Source: Nitrincola tibetensis
GTDB lineage: Bacteria > Pseudomonadota > Gammaproteobacteria > Pseudomonadales > Balneatricaceae
DNA: 64,000 bases
Assembly (NCBI RefSeq): GCF_003284585.1
Contig: NZ_QKRX01000005.1
Location: forward strand, 186,001-250,000
Direction of reading: 5' to 3'
Shown: piece after piece, positions 26,807 through 37,320 of the stretch
Layout of the letters: each line of letters starts with the position of its first letter
Position numbering within the stretch: the first letter of the stretch is position 1
Made by a program: the position numbers and the translations under genes
Notes under the pieces: model-generated
What the model was told of the DNA's origin: nothing
Seen by the model: only the letters and a program-made list of their open reading frames with translations
Database searches by the model: none

Positions 26807-27601
26807 TTAATTCGTTAGAATGAGTTCTAGTACGAGTTTGGAGCCGAAGAAACCCAGCATTAACAAGATAAATCCCCCAATTGTCCAACGAATGGCTGTA
26901 TTACCACGCCAACCCAGTGTCGATCGCCCAATGAGTAAGCCTGCAAAAATGATCCAAGCACCAATAGACAGAAGTGTTTTATGAACTAAGTGTTGTGCAA
27001 ACAGGTTATCGACAAACAAAAAGCCACTTAAAAGTGCGGCACTCAGTAAAACAGTGCCCACCCAGATCATTTCAAATAATAGGCGTTCCATGACCTGTAG
27101 CGGCGGTAAGCTCGAGACGAGCCCACGAGTATGATGTTGTTTAAGTGCAAGTTGCTGTCGAGACAATAGCAAGGCTTGGAGTACAGCTAAGGTGAAAATA
27201 CTGTAGGCCAAAATCGACAATAGAATATGGACAATTAACCCACCCTCATATGGGCGATGGACACCTGATGATGGAATAAAGGCCGCACAGAGGGTGGCGA
27301 GCATTGCCATCGGTAGCACGCCAATAAAAAGGTTGTCTACGCGTTGCCTAAAGCTGCTGCCTATAACTAGCGCCGTGACAAGCCAAGCGATTAGCGATCC
27401 AACGCTGAAAATACCTAAATCTATCCCCTTTGCATGATGAAGCGTGAAATACACGGAGATACCATGTGCTAAAAAGCCAAGGATCGCCAAGATAAGAACC
27501 TTGATGCGAACATCTGAGGTTTTACCCTTGGCGCGCTGCCACTGAAGCCAGGATGCGATGGCGTAAAAAAAAGAGGTTGCAAGTGTGGTACTGATCAGCA
27601 T
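26807..27601 (-). CDS. Inner membrane cytochrome c assembly-type protein (YpjD/HemX-like)
   Basis: About 264 residues with eight predicted transmembrane helices. Matches the CcmC/HemX-like cytochrome c assembly domain: the PYEGGLIVHILLSILAYSIFTLAVLQ segment and HLVHKTLLSIGAWIIFAGLLIGR are typical, with histidines that may bind haem. E. coli YpjD lies next to ffh in the same divergent way, supporting the assignment. ATG at 27601 gives a clean first helix; longer in-frame starts run into the ffh promoter region. Confidence 0.88.
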   Translation of the reverse strand: MLISTTLATSFFYAIASWLQWQRAKGKTSDVRIKVLILAILGFLAHGISVYFTLHHAKGIDLGIFSVGSLIAWLVTALVIGSSFRQRVDNLFIGVLPMAMLATLCAAFIPSSGVHRPYEGGLIVHILLSILAYSIFTLAVLQALLLSRQQLALKQHHTRGLVSSLPPLQVMERLLFEMIWVGTVLLSAALLSGFLFVDNLFAQHLVHKTLLSIGAWIIFAGLLIGRSTLGWRGNTAIRWTIGGFILLMLGFFGSKLVLELILTN

Positions 27602-27780
27602 CTTAGAAAATCTCCTTATCGGAGTGCAAGTTTGGCATAAAGTCCTCTCAGAAGAAATATAAGCTGCCGTCTTGAGAACAGCTTCTGTATAATGTTCCCC
27701 ATAAAAGAATGACAGCTTTGACTTCATTGTGTTGCTGATTCCAGCCATGGCGGGGCAAAGACACAAATCAGGGGCACCCG

Positions 27781-29163
27781 ATGTTTGATAATTTAACAGA
27801 TAGACTAACGCAAACCCTGCGTAGTGTGACCGGTCAGGCGCGTCTGACTGAAGAAAATATTAAAGGCACCTTGCGTGAGGTTCGCATGGCGTTGCTGGAA
27901 GCGGATGTCGCGCTTCCGGTTGTAAAAGAGTTTATTAACGGCGTTAAAGAGCGTGCCGTAGGACAAGAAGTGAGCAAAAGCCTCAGTCCTGGGCAGGTCT
28001 TTGTAAAGATCGTTAATGAAGAGCTGATTAAAGTGATGGGCGAGGCCAATGCCGAGCTTAATCTCAGTGTGACACCCCCTGCGGTTATCATGATGGCCGG
28101 TCTTCAAGGTGCGGGTAAAACCACGTCGGTTGCCAAGCTGGCTCGCTTTTTGAAAGAGCGTAAGAAGAAAAAAGTGCTAGTCGTCTCGGCAGACGTATAC
28201 CGTCCTGCCGCGATACGCCAGCTCGAAACCTTGGCTTTGGATGTGGGAGTTGATTTTTTCCCGTCATCTGCCGATCAAAAGCCGATTGATATCGTTGAAG
28301 GCGCGATACGTCATGCGCGTTTACAACATCACGATGTGCTATTGGTGGATACAGCCGGTCGTTTAGCCATTGATGAAGCGATGATGGAAGAAATCCGTCA
28401 GTTGCATGCAGCGGTCAAACCGATTGAAACGCTGTTTGTTGTTGACTCAATGACTGGCCAAGATGCTGCAAACACAGCCAAAGCCTTTAACGAAGTACTG
28501 CCGCTGACGGGTGTGATACTAACAAAGACCGACGGTGATGCCCGAGGGGGCGCTGCTCTATCGGTACGTCACATAACAGGGCAGCCGATAAAATTCTTAG
28601 GGGTTGGTGAAAAAACAGATGCCTTAGAGCCTTTTTATCCTGAGCGAGTCGCCTCCCGAATTCTTGGAATGGGCGATGTACTGAGCTTGATAGAAGAAGC
28701 TGAGCACAAGATTGATAAGGTTAAAGCGGAAAAGCTTGCCAAGAAGATCACGAAAGGAAAGCTTTTCGACCTTGAAGATTTCCGCGAACAGTTGCAGCAG
28801 ATGAACAATATGGGCGGCATGATGAACATGCTTGAAAAGCTGCCCGGTATGGGGCAGATGGCTCAGGCGGCCCAAACGGCACAAGCTGAAAAAGGCATGA
28901 AACAGTTTGAAGTAATTATCAACTCCATGACGCCAGGTGAAAGACGCAATCCTGATATTATTTCAGGCTCGCGCAAGCGTCGAATTGCGATGGGCTCAGG
29001 GACACAGATTCAAGATGTGAACCGTTTGCTCAAACAGCATAAGCAAATGGCCAAAATGATGAAGAAATTTGGCAGCAAGTCAGGTATGGCTAAACTGGCC
29101 AGAGGAATGAAAGGCATGCTGCCGCCTGGTATGGGTGGCGGTGGTGGCTTCCCGCGCATGTGA
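27781..29163 (+). CDS. ffh: Signal recognition particle protein Ffh
   Basis: 460 residues with N domain, G domain and M domain. GTPase motifs: GLQGAGKTTSVAKLA, DTAGR, TKTDGDARGGAALS; the M domain is methionine-rich and carries the RNA-binding SGSRKRRIAMGSG motif. It binds signal sequences on ribosomes with 4.5S RNA and targets them to FtsY. A glycine-rich C-terminal tail is seen. In Pseudomonas ffh is next to rpsP; here about 8 kb of other genes lie between. Confidence 0.97.
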   Translation: MFDNLTDRLTQTLRSVTGQARLTEENIKGTLREVRMALLEADVALPVVKEFINGVKERAVGQEVSKSLSPGQVFVKIVNEELIKVMGEANAELNLSVTPPAVIMMAGLQGAGKTTSVAKLARFLKERKKKKVLVVSADVYRPAAIRQLETLALDVGVDFFPSSADQKPIDIVEGAIRHARLQHHDVLLVDTAGRLAIDEAMMEEIRQLHAAVKPIETLFVVDSMTGQDAANTAKAFNEVLPLTGVILTKTDGDARGGAALSVRHITGQPIKFLGVGEKTDALEPFYPERVASRILGMGDVLSLIEEAEHKIDKVKAEKLAKKITKGKLFDLEDFREQLQQMNNMGGMMNMLEKLPGMGQMAQAAQTAQAEKGMKQFEVIINSMTPGERRNPDIISGSRKRRIAMGSGTQIQDVNRLLKQHKQMAKMMKKFGSKSGMAKLARGMKGMLPPGMGGGGGFPRM

Positions 29164-29170
29164 TGTTTGT

Positions 29171-29210
29171 GTGCTGGCCTGGGGTGTCTAATAACGCTCC
29201 AGGCCAGCAC
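29171..29210. terminator. Bidirectional terminator between ffh and transglycosylase
   Basis: GTGCTGGCCTGG is a perfect inverted match of CCAGGCCAGCAC across a 16-base loop, between converging genes. G/C-rich 12-bp stem; no long T-run. Confidence 0.7.
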
Positions 29211-29213
29211 TAC

Positions 29214-30425
29214 TCAGTTACCCTTGCGCAGCTCGGTGAGAATTTTTAAGCCTGCACGTCCATCATCTGCAAGTCCTAAGCGTCGCTGTTCCAATTGAAT
29301 GGCTCCGCGCGTCCTATCTCCAATCAACCCATCGACAGCACCAATATCATGCCCACGATCAAGCAGTAATTGTTGCAACTCGCGTCGTTCTGAGCGTGAA
29401 ATCGGTGGATCGTCAGTAGGCCAAGGCGTGCTAAAGCCAGGCGCCCCTAAAATTCTATCGGAGAGATGACCAATTGCTAATGCATAGCTTTCGGCCGCAT
29501 TGTAGCTAAATAGAGCATCAAAATTACGAAAAACAAGGAAACTAGGGCCCTCAGGACCTGCTGGCATTATCAGGCCTGCTTGCATGTCGGCTCTTAATCC
29601 TTGAGAGGTAAGAGCTGAACCATCGACCCGAGTAAGGCCCCGCTGCACCCAGGTTGAAAGTGGGCGCTTGCTGCGGCGGCCTTCATCGTTTGTGTTCAGG
29701 TTGGCCGGGAGTTTAACTTCAAATCCCCAAGGTTGATTGGCTTGCCAATTTGAACGCTTAAGATAGTTTGCCGTAGAAGCAAGTGCATCAGGAATGCTGC
29801 CAACGATATCGCGTTTGCCATCACCGGTAAAATCGACCGCGATACGCTCAAAGGTCGATGGAATAAACTGGGTATGGCCGAAAGCACCAGCCCAAGAGCC
29901 TTTGAAGTCATCAGGATTAACGTGTCCACCCTGAAGGATGCGTAACGCACTGTTTAGCTCGTTACGGAAAAATGTCTGACGACGACCGATACAGCTCAGA
30001 GTAGTCAGAGCATCAACAACGGTGTAGCGACCTGAAATCGCTCCATAGTTGGTTTCAACCCCCCAAATGGCTAAAACAATATGGCCTTCTATGCCGTATT
30101 TCTGCTCAATTTCTCGTAATAGGTGCGCATGTTCTTCTCGCATCTGCTGACCTTTTTCAACACGCTCTTCGTCGACTAAGCCTGCCATATAGTCCCAGAT
30201 GGGGGTTCGGAACTCAGGTTGGAAATTGAGACGATCAATAACGGTCATGTCGGGTTTTACACCGCTAACGTATTGATCAAAAATCTGAGCGGAGATCTGA
30301 TTGCTAATGGCGGAGCGGCGCAGTTCATTCTTACAATCCTCAAATGAGGCGTCCGCATAAGCAAAAGAAACAGACATCCAGCCTGCACAGAGCAGGCCGG
30401 GCAAATAGCGACGTAAGTTTGACAT
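29214..30425 (-). CDS. Lytic murein transglycosylase (MltB family) with peptidoglycan-binding domain
   Basis: 403 residues. Signal peptide (about 1-25), SLT_2 catalytic domain with the glutamate in IWGVETNYGAISG (about residue 125) and the GAFGHTQFIPSTF loop, then a C-terminal PG_binding_1 domain (about 335-400, RGHDIGAVDGLIGDRTRGAI). It cuts the glycan chain to 1,6-anhydromuramyl products in the periplasm. No lipobox cysteine follows the signal, so it is soluble rather than lipid-anchored. Confidence 0.93.
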   Translation of the reverse strand: MSNLRRYLPGLLCAGWMSVSFAYADASFEDCKNELRRSAISNQISAQIFDQYVSGVKPDMTVIDRLNFQPEFRTPIWDYMAGLVDEERVEKGQQMREEHAHLLREIEQKYGIEGHIVLAIWGVETNYGAISGRYTVVDALTTLSCIGRRQTFFRNELNSALRILQGGHVNPDDFKGSWAGAFGHTQFIPSTFERIAVDFTGDGKRDIVGSIPDALASTANYLKRSNWQANQPWGFEVKLPANLNTNDEGRRSKRPLSTWVQRGLTRVDGSALTSQGLRADMQAGLIMPAGPEGPSFLVFRNFDALFSYNAAESYALAIGHLSDRILGAPGFSTPWPTDDPPISRSERRELQQLLLDRGHDIGAVDGLIGDRTRGAIQLEQRRLGLADDGRAGLKILTELRKGN

Positions 30426-30464
30426 CCTTAATCCTTGTTCAAGAGGTTGTTCAGGTGAGTTGAT

Positions 30465-32108
30465 TTAATGACACTTAAATCGATTCACCATGGTATTCAA
30501 CTCAGATGATACCTGATTTAACTCGTGAACACTCTCAGCGGTTGCGCGCATGGCTTGGCTCGTGCTTTCAACCATGACTGCAATCTGATCGACTTTTTCC
30601 GCAATACTACTGCTTGCCAATCCTTGCTCTCGTGTCGCGTTGGCGACTTCGGAAATTCTCTTTAAGGTGGATTGTGACTCTTGTTTAATGTGAGCGAGAA
30701 TTTGCGATGCTGTTTCCGTTGCGCTAACACCTGACTCAACTTGAGGCAGGGCTGTTTTCATAGTATCCACCACCTGACCTGTTTCGGTTAATACGCCAGC
30801 GATCATAGCTTCGATATCGCTTGTGGCATTTGCAGTTCGTCCCGCTAATGTCCTAACTTCATCAGCAACAACGGCAAAGCCTCGGCCTTGATCGCCAGCA
30901 CGAGCGGCTTCAATAGCTGCGTTCAATGCCAGTAGGTTTGTTTGTTCGGCAATGTCTCGGATGACACTGGCAATCGATGAGATTTGTGTCGCACGGTTGT
31001 TGAGATTTTCAACTTTGGTTGAGGCTTCACGAACGGTATTGGCAATTTTGTGAATTTCCGTATTGGCAAGTCCAACTTGTTGAACGCCTTGCTCTGCTAG
31101 TTGAGCCGATGATTTCGAGCTATCTTCCGTGTCTCGAGCACTGTCGGAAATATGTGAAATGCTAACGGTCATTTCTTCAATGGCTGCGGCCATTGAGGTA
31201 ATCGCTTCTGATTGATCATACGCGGCGCTTGCAACATTGGCCGTCGCTTGATTGATTGTATTTGCGTTGTCGTTAACGCGTGCTGATTCATCACGAATGT
31301 GATTCATGGTGTCTCGTAAAGAGGCTACCATTTTTGCCAGTTCATCTAATACGCTGTGTTTAGGTGCTTGATCGATTTTGATGGTTAAGTTGCCTGCCGC
31401 TGCGCTGGACATGAAGCTAATGGCATCAGCCGGTTCACCCCCTATTTGTCGCAGTACACTTCGTGCAATCAATAAAGCTAAGGCCGTAATTAGGATAATA
31501 ATGACTAAAGCGGTGCTGGTATCGGCAATAATTTGTTTGCGCATGTCTGATGAAAGGTCATCCATGTAGATGCCTGTGCCAATAAACCAATCCCAAGGCT
31601 CAAACATCTTCGTAAATTGCAGTTTTTCAACGGCTTCGGTTGTGCCTGGGCGAGGAAATAAGCTATCAACAAAAGCGCCTTTCGGTGATTGACGAGCGGC
31701 ACTGGCAATATCTTGCAGTGTGTATCGGCCTTTAACGTCACGTACTTGGTTCATCATATTTTTGCCGATGAAATTAGGATTAACGTGGGCGACACCGACT
31801 CCATCCATGGTCCAAGCGTATACATATTCTGTTTTCCCATCTAATCCACCGTAGCGACCCGCCAAAAAGGCAGCAACGGTTGCCTGTTGTGCTTCTGCGC
31901 GGGTCATGCTGCCATCACGTTCTTTACTGTGATAGAACTCGGCAATACTATAAGCAGATTCTAAAACGGCCGTTATCACGTCTTTTCGGCCTTGGGTTAG
32001 ATCGCGTTGCGTTGACAGGATCGAGGTAAGGGTGAGTAAACTTAACCCCAAGATAATAAGCACAATCAAGATCAACATGCGTGTGCGAAGCTTCATTTTT
32101 ACTAACAT
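30465..32108 (-). CDS. Methyl-accepting chemotaxis protein, Cache-type sensor
   Basis: 547 residues. Transmembrane helix 1 (about 10-30), periplasmic single-Cache domain (about 35-185) with [19 protein letters not shown] and [16 protein letters not shown], transmembrane helix 2 (about 190-212), HAMP-like linker, and the cytoplasmic signalling domain with [19 protein letters not shown] (19 residues). sCache_2 receptors commonly bind small carboxylates; the ligand here is unknown. ATG at 32108, or in-frame ATG at 32096, may start translation. Confidence 0.95.
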   Translation of the reverse strand: MLVKMKLRTRMLILIVLIILGLSLLTLTSILSTQRDLTQGRKDVITAVLESAYSIAEFYHSKERDGSMTRAEAQQATVAAFLAGRYGGLDGKTEYVYAWTMDGVGVAHVNPNFIGKNMMNQVRDVKGRYTLQDIASAARQSPKGAFVDSLFPRPGTTEAVEKLQFTKMFEPWDWFIGTGIYMDDLSSDMRKQIIADTSTALVIIILITALALLIARSVLRQIGGEPADAISFMSSAAAGNLTIKIDQAPKHSVLDELAKMVASLRDTMNHIRDESARVNDNANTINQATANVASAAYDQSEAITSMAAAIEEMTVSISHISDSARDTEDSSKSSAQLAEQGVQQVGLANTEIHKIANTVREASTKVENLNNRATQISSIASVIRDIAEQTNLLALNAAIEAARAGDQGRGFAVVADEVRTLAGRTANATSDIEAMIAGVLTETGQVVDTMKTALPQVESGVSATETASQILAHIKQESQSTLKRISEVANATREQGLASSSIAEKVDQIAVMVESTSQAMRATAESVHELNQVSSELNTMVNRFKCH

Positions 32109-32298
32109 GGCTGGGGCTCCAGTGGCTCAGATCCTAAGAGAGGATAGGCTGGTGAGTGTTAAGGGCGCTAAGCTTAAACCTTGCTTATAGCGAGAGCTAA
32201 CAGTTTGAATATCAGACTAATATTAAGTTTAACTAATACTAAGTATATGTGATCCCTCACTAAAAGTAGTACTTTTGCGTATTCGACTTTAGTTGGGC

Positions 32299-33270
32299 TT
32301 ATGCTCGATCAATTGAAAAAGGGATGACTTCTCGGATCTGGTTACAGTTTAACGCAAGCATAATAAGGCGATCGACACCCAGTGCAACACCCGAGCAATC
32401 AGGTAGACCGTGCTCAAGTGCCTGGACCAATCGCATTTCAAGAGGATAAGTCGGAAGACCGAGTTGTTTGCGCTGATCATGATCTGCTTTGAGACGTTTT
32501 TGTTGCTCTTGTGCGTCAGTTAGTTCGTGATAGCCATTGGCAAGTTCTATGCCTTGTACGTACACCTCAAAACGTGCGGCGATAGGGGTTCCATAATCGT
32601 CCTGGGTGATTTTAGCCAATGCGGCCTGAGAGGGGGGGTAGCTGTGGACAAAGGTCGCGTTTAATTGGGGCTCAATAAAATGAGACATCAGTAGATTTAG
32701 CCAAGTGTCGCGGTCTTCATCTTCAAAAGAGGCCTCGACCTGTTCTCGGCAAGCTGACTTTAACTCTGCTAGACTTGCGGTAAAGGGGTCAAGCTGTAGT
32801 GTTCTTTGAAAAACATCGCGATAGCTAATATATTCAAAGGGTTGGTAGGGTAAAATAGACTGAATAAGCGCTTCAACTTCTTGCATCAATTGCGGCAGAT
32901 TAAACCCCGTTTGATACCATTCTAGCAAGGTGAACTCGGGGTTGTGTCGACGACCTGATTCTCCATTTCTGAAGACTTTGGCGAGCTGGTATATGGGACC
33001 GCTACCCGCACAGAGTAGGCGCTTCATCGCATACTCAGGTGATGTTTGTAAAAACATCGGTGTGATATCGCCGCCCGCTAAGCTTTGATAGTTGACCTGC
33101 ATTGAGTCAATAAATGGATCACTGACGGCACAATGAGATAAGAGGTGGGTGTCCACCTCCATCACATTACGCTTGGCAAAGAATGCGCGTATTTGGCTCA
33201 GAATCTCAGCACGGCGCTGTAAATTCTGGATCGTTGCTGTCGGTTGCCAACTATTATGCACGGCTGACAT
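32299..33270 (-). CDS. epmA: EF-P--(R)-beta-lysine ligase EpmA
   Basis: About 323 residues: a stand-alone class II lysyl-tRNA synthetase core without the anticodon-binding domain. Motif 2 ([20 protein letters not shown]) and motif 3 ([12 protein letters not shown]) are visible. It attaches (R)-beta-lysine to Lys34 of EF-P. ATG at 33270 gives MSAVHNSW; a GTG at 33276 is an alternative. The gene starts 17 bases inside the end of efp, so the two are translationally coupled. Confidence 0.96.
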   Translation of the reverse strand: MSAVHNSWQPTATIQNLQRRAEILSQIRAFFAKRNVMEVDTHLLSHCAVSDPFIDSMQVNYQSLAGGDITPMFLQTSPEYAMKRLLCAGSGPIYQLAKVFRNGESGRRHNPEFTLLEWYQTGFNLPQLMQEVEALIQSILPYQPFEYISYRDVFQRTLQLDPFTASLAELKSACREQVEASFEDEDRDTWLNLLMSHFIEPQLNATFVHSYPPSQAALAKITQDDYGTPIAARFEVYVQGIELANGYHELTDAQEQQKRLKADHDQRKQLGLPTYPLEMRLVQALEHGLPDCSGVALGVDRLIMLALNCNQIREVIPFSIDRA

Positions 33271-33817
33271 ATTCACCTGTACGAGTGTCGATGCGCAGCT
33301 TTTGACCTATTTCGATAAACAACGGAACGCGAACAACTGCACCAGTGGTCAGTGTTGCAGGCTTAGAGCCTCCTTGAGCAGTGTCACCTTTGACACCAGG
33401 ATCTGTTTCGACAACCTCAAGCTCAACAAAGTTAGCGGGTGTAATAGCGATTGGGTTACCATTCCAAAGGGTAATGGTCGCTTTGTCTTGTTCTCTAAGC
33501 CATTTGTAATTATCACCCACTGCATTTTTGTCGGCGGCGAATTGCTCGAAGGTATGGTTGTCCATGAAATGCCACATTTCGCCATCGTTGTATAGATACT
33601 CCATATCGGTATCCATTACATCAGCGCCTTCCAGTGTTTCATTGGACTTGAAGGTTCTTTCCCAGACACGGCCAGTAATCAAGTTGCGAAGTCTGACACG
33701 AGTGAAGGCTTGACCTTTACCGGGTTTCACGAATTCAACATCCAGCATCGTACATGGGTCGCCATCAAGCATTACTTTGAGGCCATTCTTAAGCTGGTTA
33801 CTAGAATAAGTTGCCAT
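33254..33817 (-). CDS. efp: Elongation factor P
   Basis: 187 residues; three OB-like domains. The loop [10 protein letters not shown] has the modified lysine at residue 34, and the C-terminal SxxT-type segment RTGEYVSRA is present. EF-P relieves ribosome stalling at polyproline. The ATG at 33817 has AGGAA upstream. Both known modification enzymes are near: epmA overlaps its 3' end and epmB is 1.7 kb away on the same strand. Confidence 0.97.
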   Translation of the reverse strand: MATYSSNQLKNGLKVMLDGDPCTMLDVEFVKPGKGQAFTRVRLRNLITGRVWERTFKSNETLEGADVMDTDMEYLYNDGEMWHFMDNHTFEQFAADKNAVGDNYKWLREQDKATITLWNGNPIAITPANFVELEVVETDPGVKGDTAQGGSKPATLTTGAVVRVPLFIEIGQKLRIDTRTGEYVSRA

Positions 33818-33910
33818 TAGGGTTCCTTGAAACAAATTGAAACAGAAAATGAGTCCGTAATTTTACTCTAAACCGAGCTTAAGGCACAATTTTAGTGTTT
33901 TTGGAAGATT

Positions 33911-33959
33911 AAAAACCCATAAGCATAAAGCCTGCAGAGTAAGCGGCTTATGGGTTTTT
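33911..33959. terminator. Strong terminator upstream of efp
   Basis: AAAAACCCATAAGC and GCTTATGGGTTTTT form a perfect 14-bp stem with A- and T-runs on both sides, so it can work in either direction. It ends the epmB-lipoprotein transcript before efp begins. Confidence 0.9.
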
Positions 33960-33972
33960 GTTCAAGGCTATA

Positions 33973-34548
33973 TTAACTGCAACTATTATTGTCTTCACTG
34001 CCTGGCAGTAAGGCGATCCGATCTGACTCATAAAATTCGACCATACCATCCATGTAAATCAACTCAACGCCTTCAATTTCAAAGCAGCGAAGATTGCGGT
34101 TTTGCCAGAGTTGCTCCCAATGACGGCTACCGCTGGCTTGTCCCGGTGCAAAGGGGCCTGCGACACGAAGCCAAGTATTAGAATCACCGGAACGTTTCGC
34201 GGGCACAATGCGACCGCTTTCATCGTAAGCCGTGGTTTTAAACATGACATATTCAACGGTTAGGTCCGTGCCATTGATGAAATCAATGTATGCGCCCACA
34301 TCGCCTCTAGATTGAGGAGGTTCCGCCACCATGCGACTGATAATCAATGCGGGCTTAGGTAAAGCAGGAGGGGGTGGAATCACTTCAACCACTTCTTCAA
34401 CGGGTGCTGATTTACGAGCAAACATACTAAAGTCAAGGCTGCCACAGGCTGACAGCAAAGAGGCGGTGCTTAGTAAGGCAGCAGTGCGTATAAAGCGAGG
34501 GGATAAAAGAGGGCTGCGGCGAATGCCGAATGCAGAGCCTGCTTTCAT
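33973..34548 (-). CDS. Uncharacterised lipoprotein in the EF-P cluster
   Basis: 191 residues. A long basic N-terminus followed by a hydrophobic segment and lipobox LLSAC (Cys about residue 35), then Ala/Pro-rich linker (about 50-68) and a C-terminal beta-rich domain. The domain resembles YcfL/DUF1425-like periplasmic folds (LRVAGPFAPGQASGSRHWE, CFEIEGVELIYMDG), but I do not claim membership. It lies 17 bases after epmB on the same strand and probably shares its transcript. Confidence 0.75.
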   Translation of the reverse strand: MKAGSAFGIRRSPLLSPRFIRTAALLSTASLLSACGSLDFSMFARKSAPVEEVVEVIPPPPALPKPALIISRMVAEPPQSRGDVGAYIDFINGTDLTVEYVMFKTTAYDESGRIVPAKRSGDSNTWLRVAGPFAPGQASGSRHWEQLWQNRNLRCFEIEGVELIYMDGMVEFYESDRIALLPGSEDNNSCS

Positions 34549-34565
34549 GTAACTACTCCGGTTTA

Positions 34566-35579
34566 TTAGGTGTTCAGTAGTGGCGCCAGCAAGGTTTTTG
34601 CGGGCTTGCCAGGAATTTCTCTTGCTAAGCGAGGCACAAGGTAACCCGGAAGTTCCGCTTGCAGTTGGCCGACCAGCTCTTTAGCAACGGATTCTTCTAG
34701 GTCAAAGTGCGCGGCTCCAGCGACTTTATCAAATAGGAATAGATAATACGGTAGAATGCCGGCGGCGAAAAGCCTTTCGCTGAGTGTTTTTTGTACAGAA
34801 ACATCATCATTGACGTCTTTTAGCAAAACAGCTTGATTCAATAAGGTAATATCGTGGGATTTAATTCGTTGGCATGTCTGAATAACATCCTCATCAATTT
34901 CATTGGGATGATTGATGTGAAGCACGATGACAACTTTAAGGCGCGATGCTTGTAATCCAGTGAGTAGCCTACTTGTCATTCGTTGTGGGATGACAACCGG
35001 AAGGCGCGTATGGATTCGAAGCCGTATGAGTTGCGGCAGTTTGTTTAGATCGGCTAAGAAGTTAAGTAAGCGCTGATCACTGGTCGCAAGTGGGTCACCC
35101 CCAGAAAGAATCACCTCGTTGACCTGAGGATTTTTTTTTAAATATTCAAGAACAGATGCCCACTGTTGGCGCCCAATTTGGTTGTCGTCATAGGCAAAGT
35201 GACGTCTAAAGCAATAGCGACAGTTGATCGCACAGGCCCCGCTTAAAATGAGTAAAACTCGATTTTTGTATTTGTGAATCAGCCCCGATTGATGATTGGC
35301 GGACGTTTCTGCTAAGGGGTCTGAGACGTATCCTGGAACAGTCGAGGCTTCTTCTTTAATGGGCAATATTTGTTTTAGCAACGGGTCGTTGGGATTGCCT
35401 TTCTCTATCCGATTTAAATAGGGTCTAGGTACGCGCAAGGAAAATAAAGCATCACCTAACTTGGCACCTGTAAGAAGATTGCTGGGCAGTTGAAGCTCTT
35501 TAAGCAGCATCTCGGGGCAGGTGATGGCATTTTTTAATTCGTCTTGCCATGAAGTTAAAGGAGTCAGCGCTATGTTCAT
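34566..35579 (-). CDS. epmB: EF-P beta-lysylation protein EpmB (lysine 2,3-aminomutase)
   Basis: About 337 residues, radical-SAM and PLP-dependent. The 4Fe-4S motif CAINCRYCFRRHF (CxxxCxxC) is near residue 120, and the SGGDPLATSD motif that binds SAM follows. It makes (R)-beta-lysine for EpmA to load on EF-P. ATG at 35579 gives the standard start; upstream in-frame ATGs add a non-conserved stretch. First gene of a short minus-strand transcript. Confidence 0.95.
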   Translation of the reverse strand: MNIALTPLTSWQDELKNAITCPEMLLKELQLPSNLLTGAKLGDALFSLRVPRPYLNRIEKGNPNDPLLKQILPIKEEASTVPGYVSDPLAETSANHQSGLIHKYKNRVLLILSGACAINCRYCFRRHFAYDDNQIGRQQWASVLEYLKKNPQVNEVILSGGDPLATSDQRLLNFLADLNKLPQLIRLRIHTRLPVVIPQRMTSRLLTGLQASRLKVVIVLHINHPNEIDEDVIQTCQRIKSHDITLLNQAVLLKDVNDDVSVQKTLSERLFAAGILPYYLFLFDKVAGAAHFDLEESVAKELVGQLQAELPGYLVPRLAREIPGKPAKTLLAPLLNT

Positions 35580-35813
35580 TGGTTGTTTTCTCAAAAAATA
35601 TGACGCCATTTTAGCGCTTGCGAAAGACTTGTTCACTAAAATTCAAAATGTAGGTTTCTTCATAGAGGTAAAATGTACCTTGACCTAGGCGCGAGTCTGG
35701 CCTAACTTCCCATTTGTCACCCCAAAAGGGTGATTTCATGTGGGCCGGGTATATCTGGCGCACCTATAATAAAAATCAAGTTACAACTGAGATCCAGTTG
35801 TAGGAGAAACGCT

Positions 35814-36872
35814 ATGTCAGTATTTCAGCATGTTGAGTTTGAACAGCATGAACAAGTGGTCTTTTTTCATGATGCAAGCTCAGGTCTTAAAGCAATTGTT
35901 GCCATTCATGATACGCAGTTAGGGCCCGCCTTAGGTGGTTGTCGTATGTGGCCTTATGAAAGCGAATCTCAAGCCATCACTGACGTACTTCGTCTTTCAA
36001 AAGGAATGACCTACAAATCTGCCTTGGCAAATTTGAAATTAGGTGGCGGTAAATCCGTTATTATAGGCAACCCGCGCAGGGATAAAACCCAAGCACTCCT
36101 GGAATCAATGGGGCGCTGTTTGGAGTCTTTAGGTGGGCGTTATATCGCCGCTGAGGATTCTGGAACTGGAGTTGCTGACCTTAAAGTGATGTCTAAGCAT
36201 ACGTCATATGTTGCTGGAATCCATGATCGTCCTGGTTTAATGGGAGGGCGAAATAATGGTGACCCATCCCCCGCAACTGCATATGGTGTATTTGTGGGTT
36301 TGCAAGCGGCGGTGCAGGCGCGTTTTGGTAACCAAAGTTTGCAGGGGTTGAAAGTAGCGATTCAAGGTGTCGGGAATGTGGGTTATCGTTTAGCACAGCA
36401 TCTTCATGCTGCGGGCGCACAGCTCTATGTCAGTGATATATATCCAGATGCAGTCGCGAAAGCGCAAGCAGAGCTAGGCGCCAGAGTTGTTTCCTCAGAA
36501 GAAATTGTGTCCCTTGATGTGGATGTCTTTGCGCCATGTGCCATGGGAGCGGTGTTGAATGACACGTCCATCAGTGCACTAAAAGCAAAAGTGGTAGCAG
36601 GGGCTGCAAATAATCAGTTGGAAAGTGAATATCATGACCGCAAATTGCACGAAAAAGGTATTTTGTACGCCCCAGATTTTGCCATAAATGCGGGTGGTAT
36701 CATTGATATCTATTATGAACGCGTAGGGTATGACCCTCAGCAGGTAAAAAAACATGTCGAAGGTATATCAAGTACCCTAAGCATGATTTTTGACAGAAGT
36801 CGTGTGGAATCAAGACCCACTGGCGCCATTGCCTTGGAATTGGCAAAAGAAAAAATTAGTAATACGCGCTGA
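35814..36872 (+). CDS. Leucine/Glu/Phe/Val dehydrogenase family enzyme
   Basis: About 352 residues resembling leucine dehydrogenase. The amino-acid-binding domain has GGCRMWPY and [12 protein letters not shown], with the catalytic lysine of the GGGK motif; the Rossmann domain has [17 protein letters not shown] for NAD+. It deaminates branched-chain amino acids to 2-oxo acids, producing NADH. AGGAGA lies 6 bases before the ATG at 35814. Stand-alone gene. Leu versus Phe/Val preference cannot be settled from sequence. Confidence 0.9.
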   Translation: MSVFQHVEFEQHEQVVFFHDASSGLKAIVAIHDTQLGPALGGCRMWPYESESQAITDVLRLSKGMTYKSALANLKLGGGKSVIIGNPRRDKTQALLESMGRCLESLGGRYIAAEDSGTGVADLKVMSKHTSYVAGIHDRPGLMGGRNNGDPSPATAYGVFVGLQAAVQARFGNQSLQGLKVAIQGVGNVGYRLAQHLHAAGAQLYVSDIYPDAVAKAQAELGARVVSSEEIVSLDVDVFAPCAMGAVLNDTSISALKAKVVAGAANNQLESEYHDRKLHEKGILYAPDFAINAGGIIDIYYERVGYDPQQVKKHVEGISSTLSMIFDRSRVESRPTGAIALELAKEKISNTR

Positions 36873-36905
36873 TAAGACGCGCTACAGCGCTTATCGGGCT
36901 TTTAA
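36871..36905 (+). terminator. Terminator after the dehydrogenase gene
   Basis: GATAAG-A-CGC pairs with GCGCTTATC around a short loop, followed by GGGCTTTT. It overlaps the stop codon. Confidence 0.6.
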
Positions 36906-37045
36906 TGTGTGTGCGTTTAACGTACAATTCGCGCCTCAATTTTGATTTGGCCCTCGTTCAGCCGGCTTGCATAGCGAACTGAACGGGGATTACTAACGAT
37001 GGGCGATCCTAAAACCCATCCTTGCGAAATAAAGGGGTCCAGCGC

Positions 37046-37297
37046 ATGGTCACTATTCGTTTGTCTCGCGGCGGCGCTAAAAAGCGTCCGTTCTATCATA
37101 TCACCGTTGCCGATTCGCGCTTTGCGCGTGACAGCCGCTTTATTGAGCGGGTGGGCTTTTTTAACCCTGTTGCTCGGGGTCAGGAAGAGCGTTTACGCGT
37201 CAACCTAGAGCGTGTTGATTACTGGATCAGCAAAGGTGCACAGCCGTCTGAGCGTGTTGCCCAGCTGGTTAAAGATGCACGTAAGGCCGCACAGTAA
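37046..37297 (+). CDS. rpsP: 30S ribosomal protein S16
   Basis: 83 residues with the start [20 protein letters not shown] (20 residues) and [16 protein letters not shown], diagnostic for bS16. It is needed for assembly of the 30S body. AAGGGG precedes the ATG at 37046. First gene of rpsP-rimM-trmD-rplS. Confidence 0.98.
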   Translation: MVTIRLSRGGAKKRPFYHITVADSRFARDSRFIERVGFFNPVARGQEERLRVNLERVDYWISKGAQPSERVAQLVKDARKAAQ

Positions 37298-37320
37298 TTA
37301 GCTTGGCGGACCTGTCAGAT

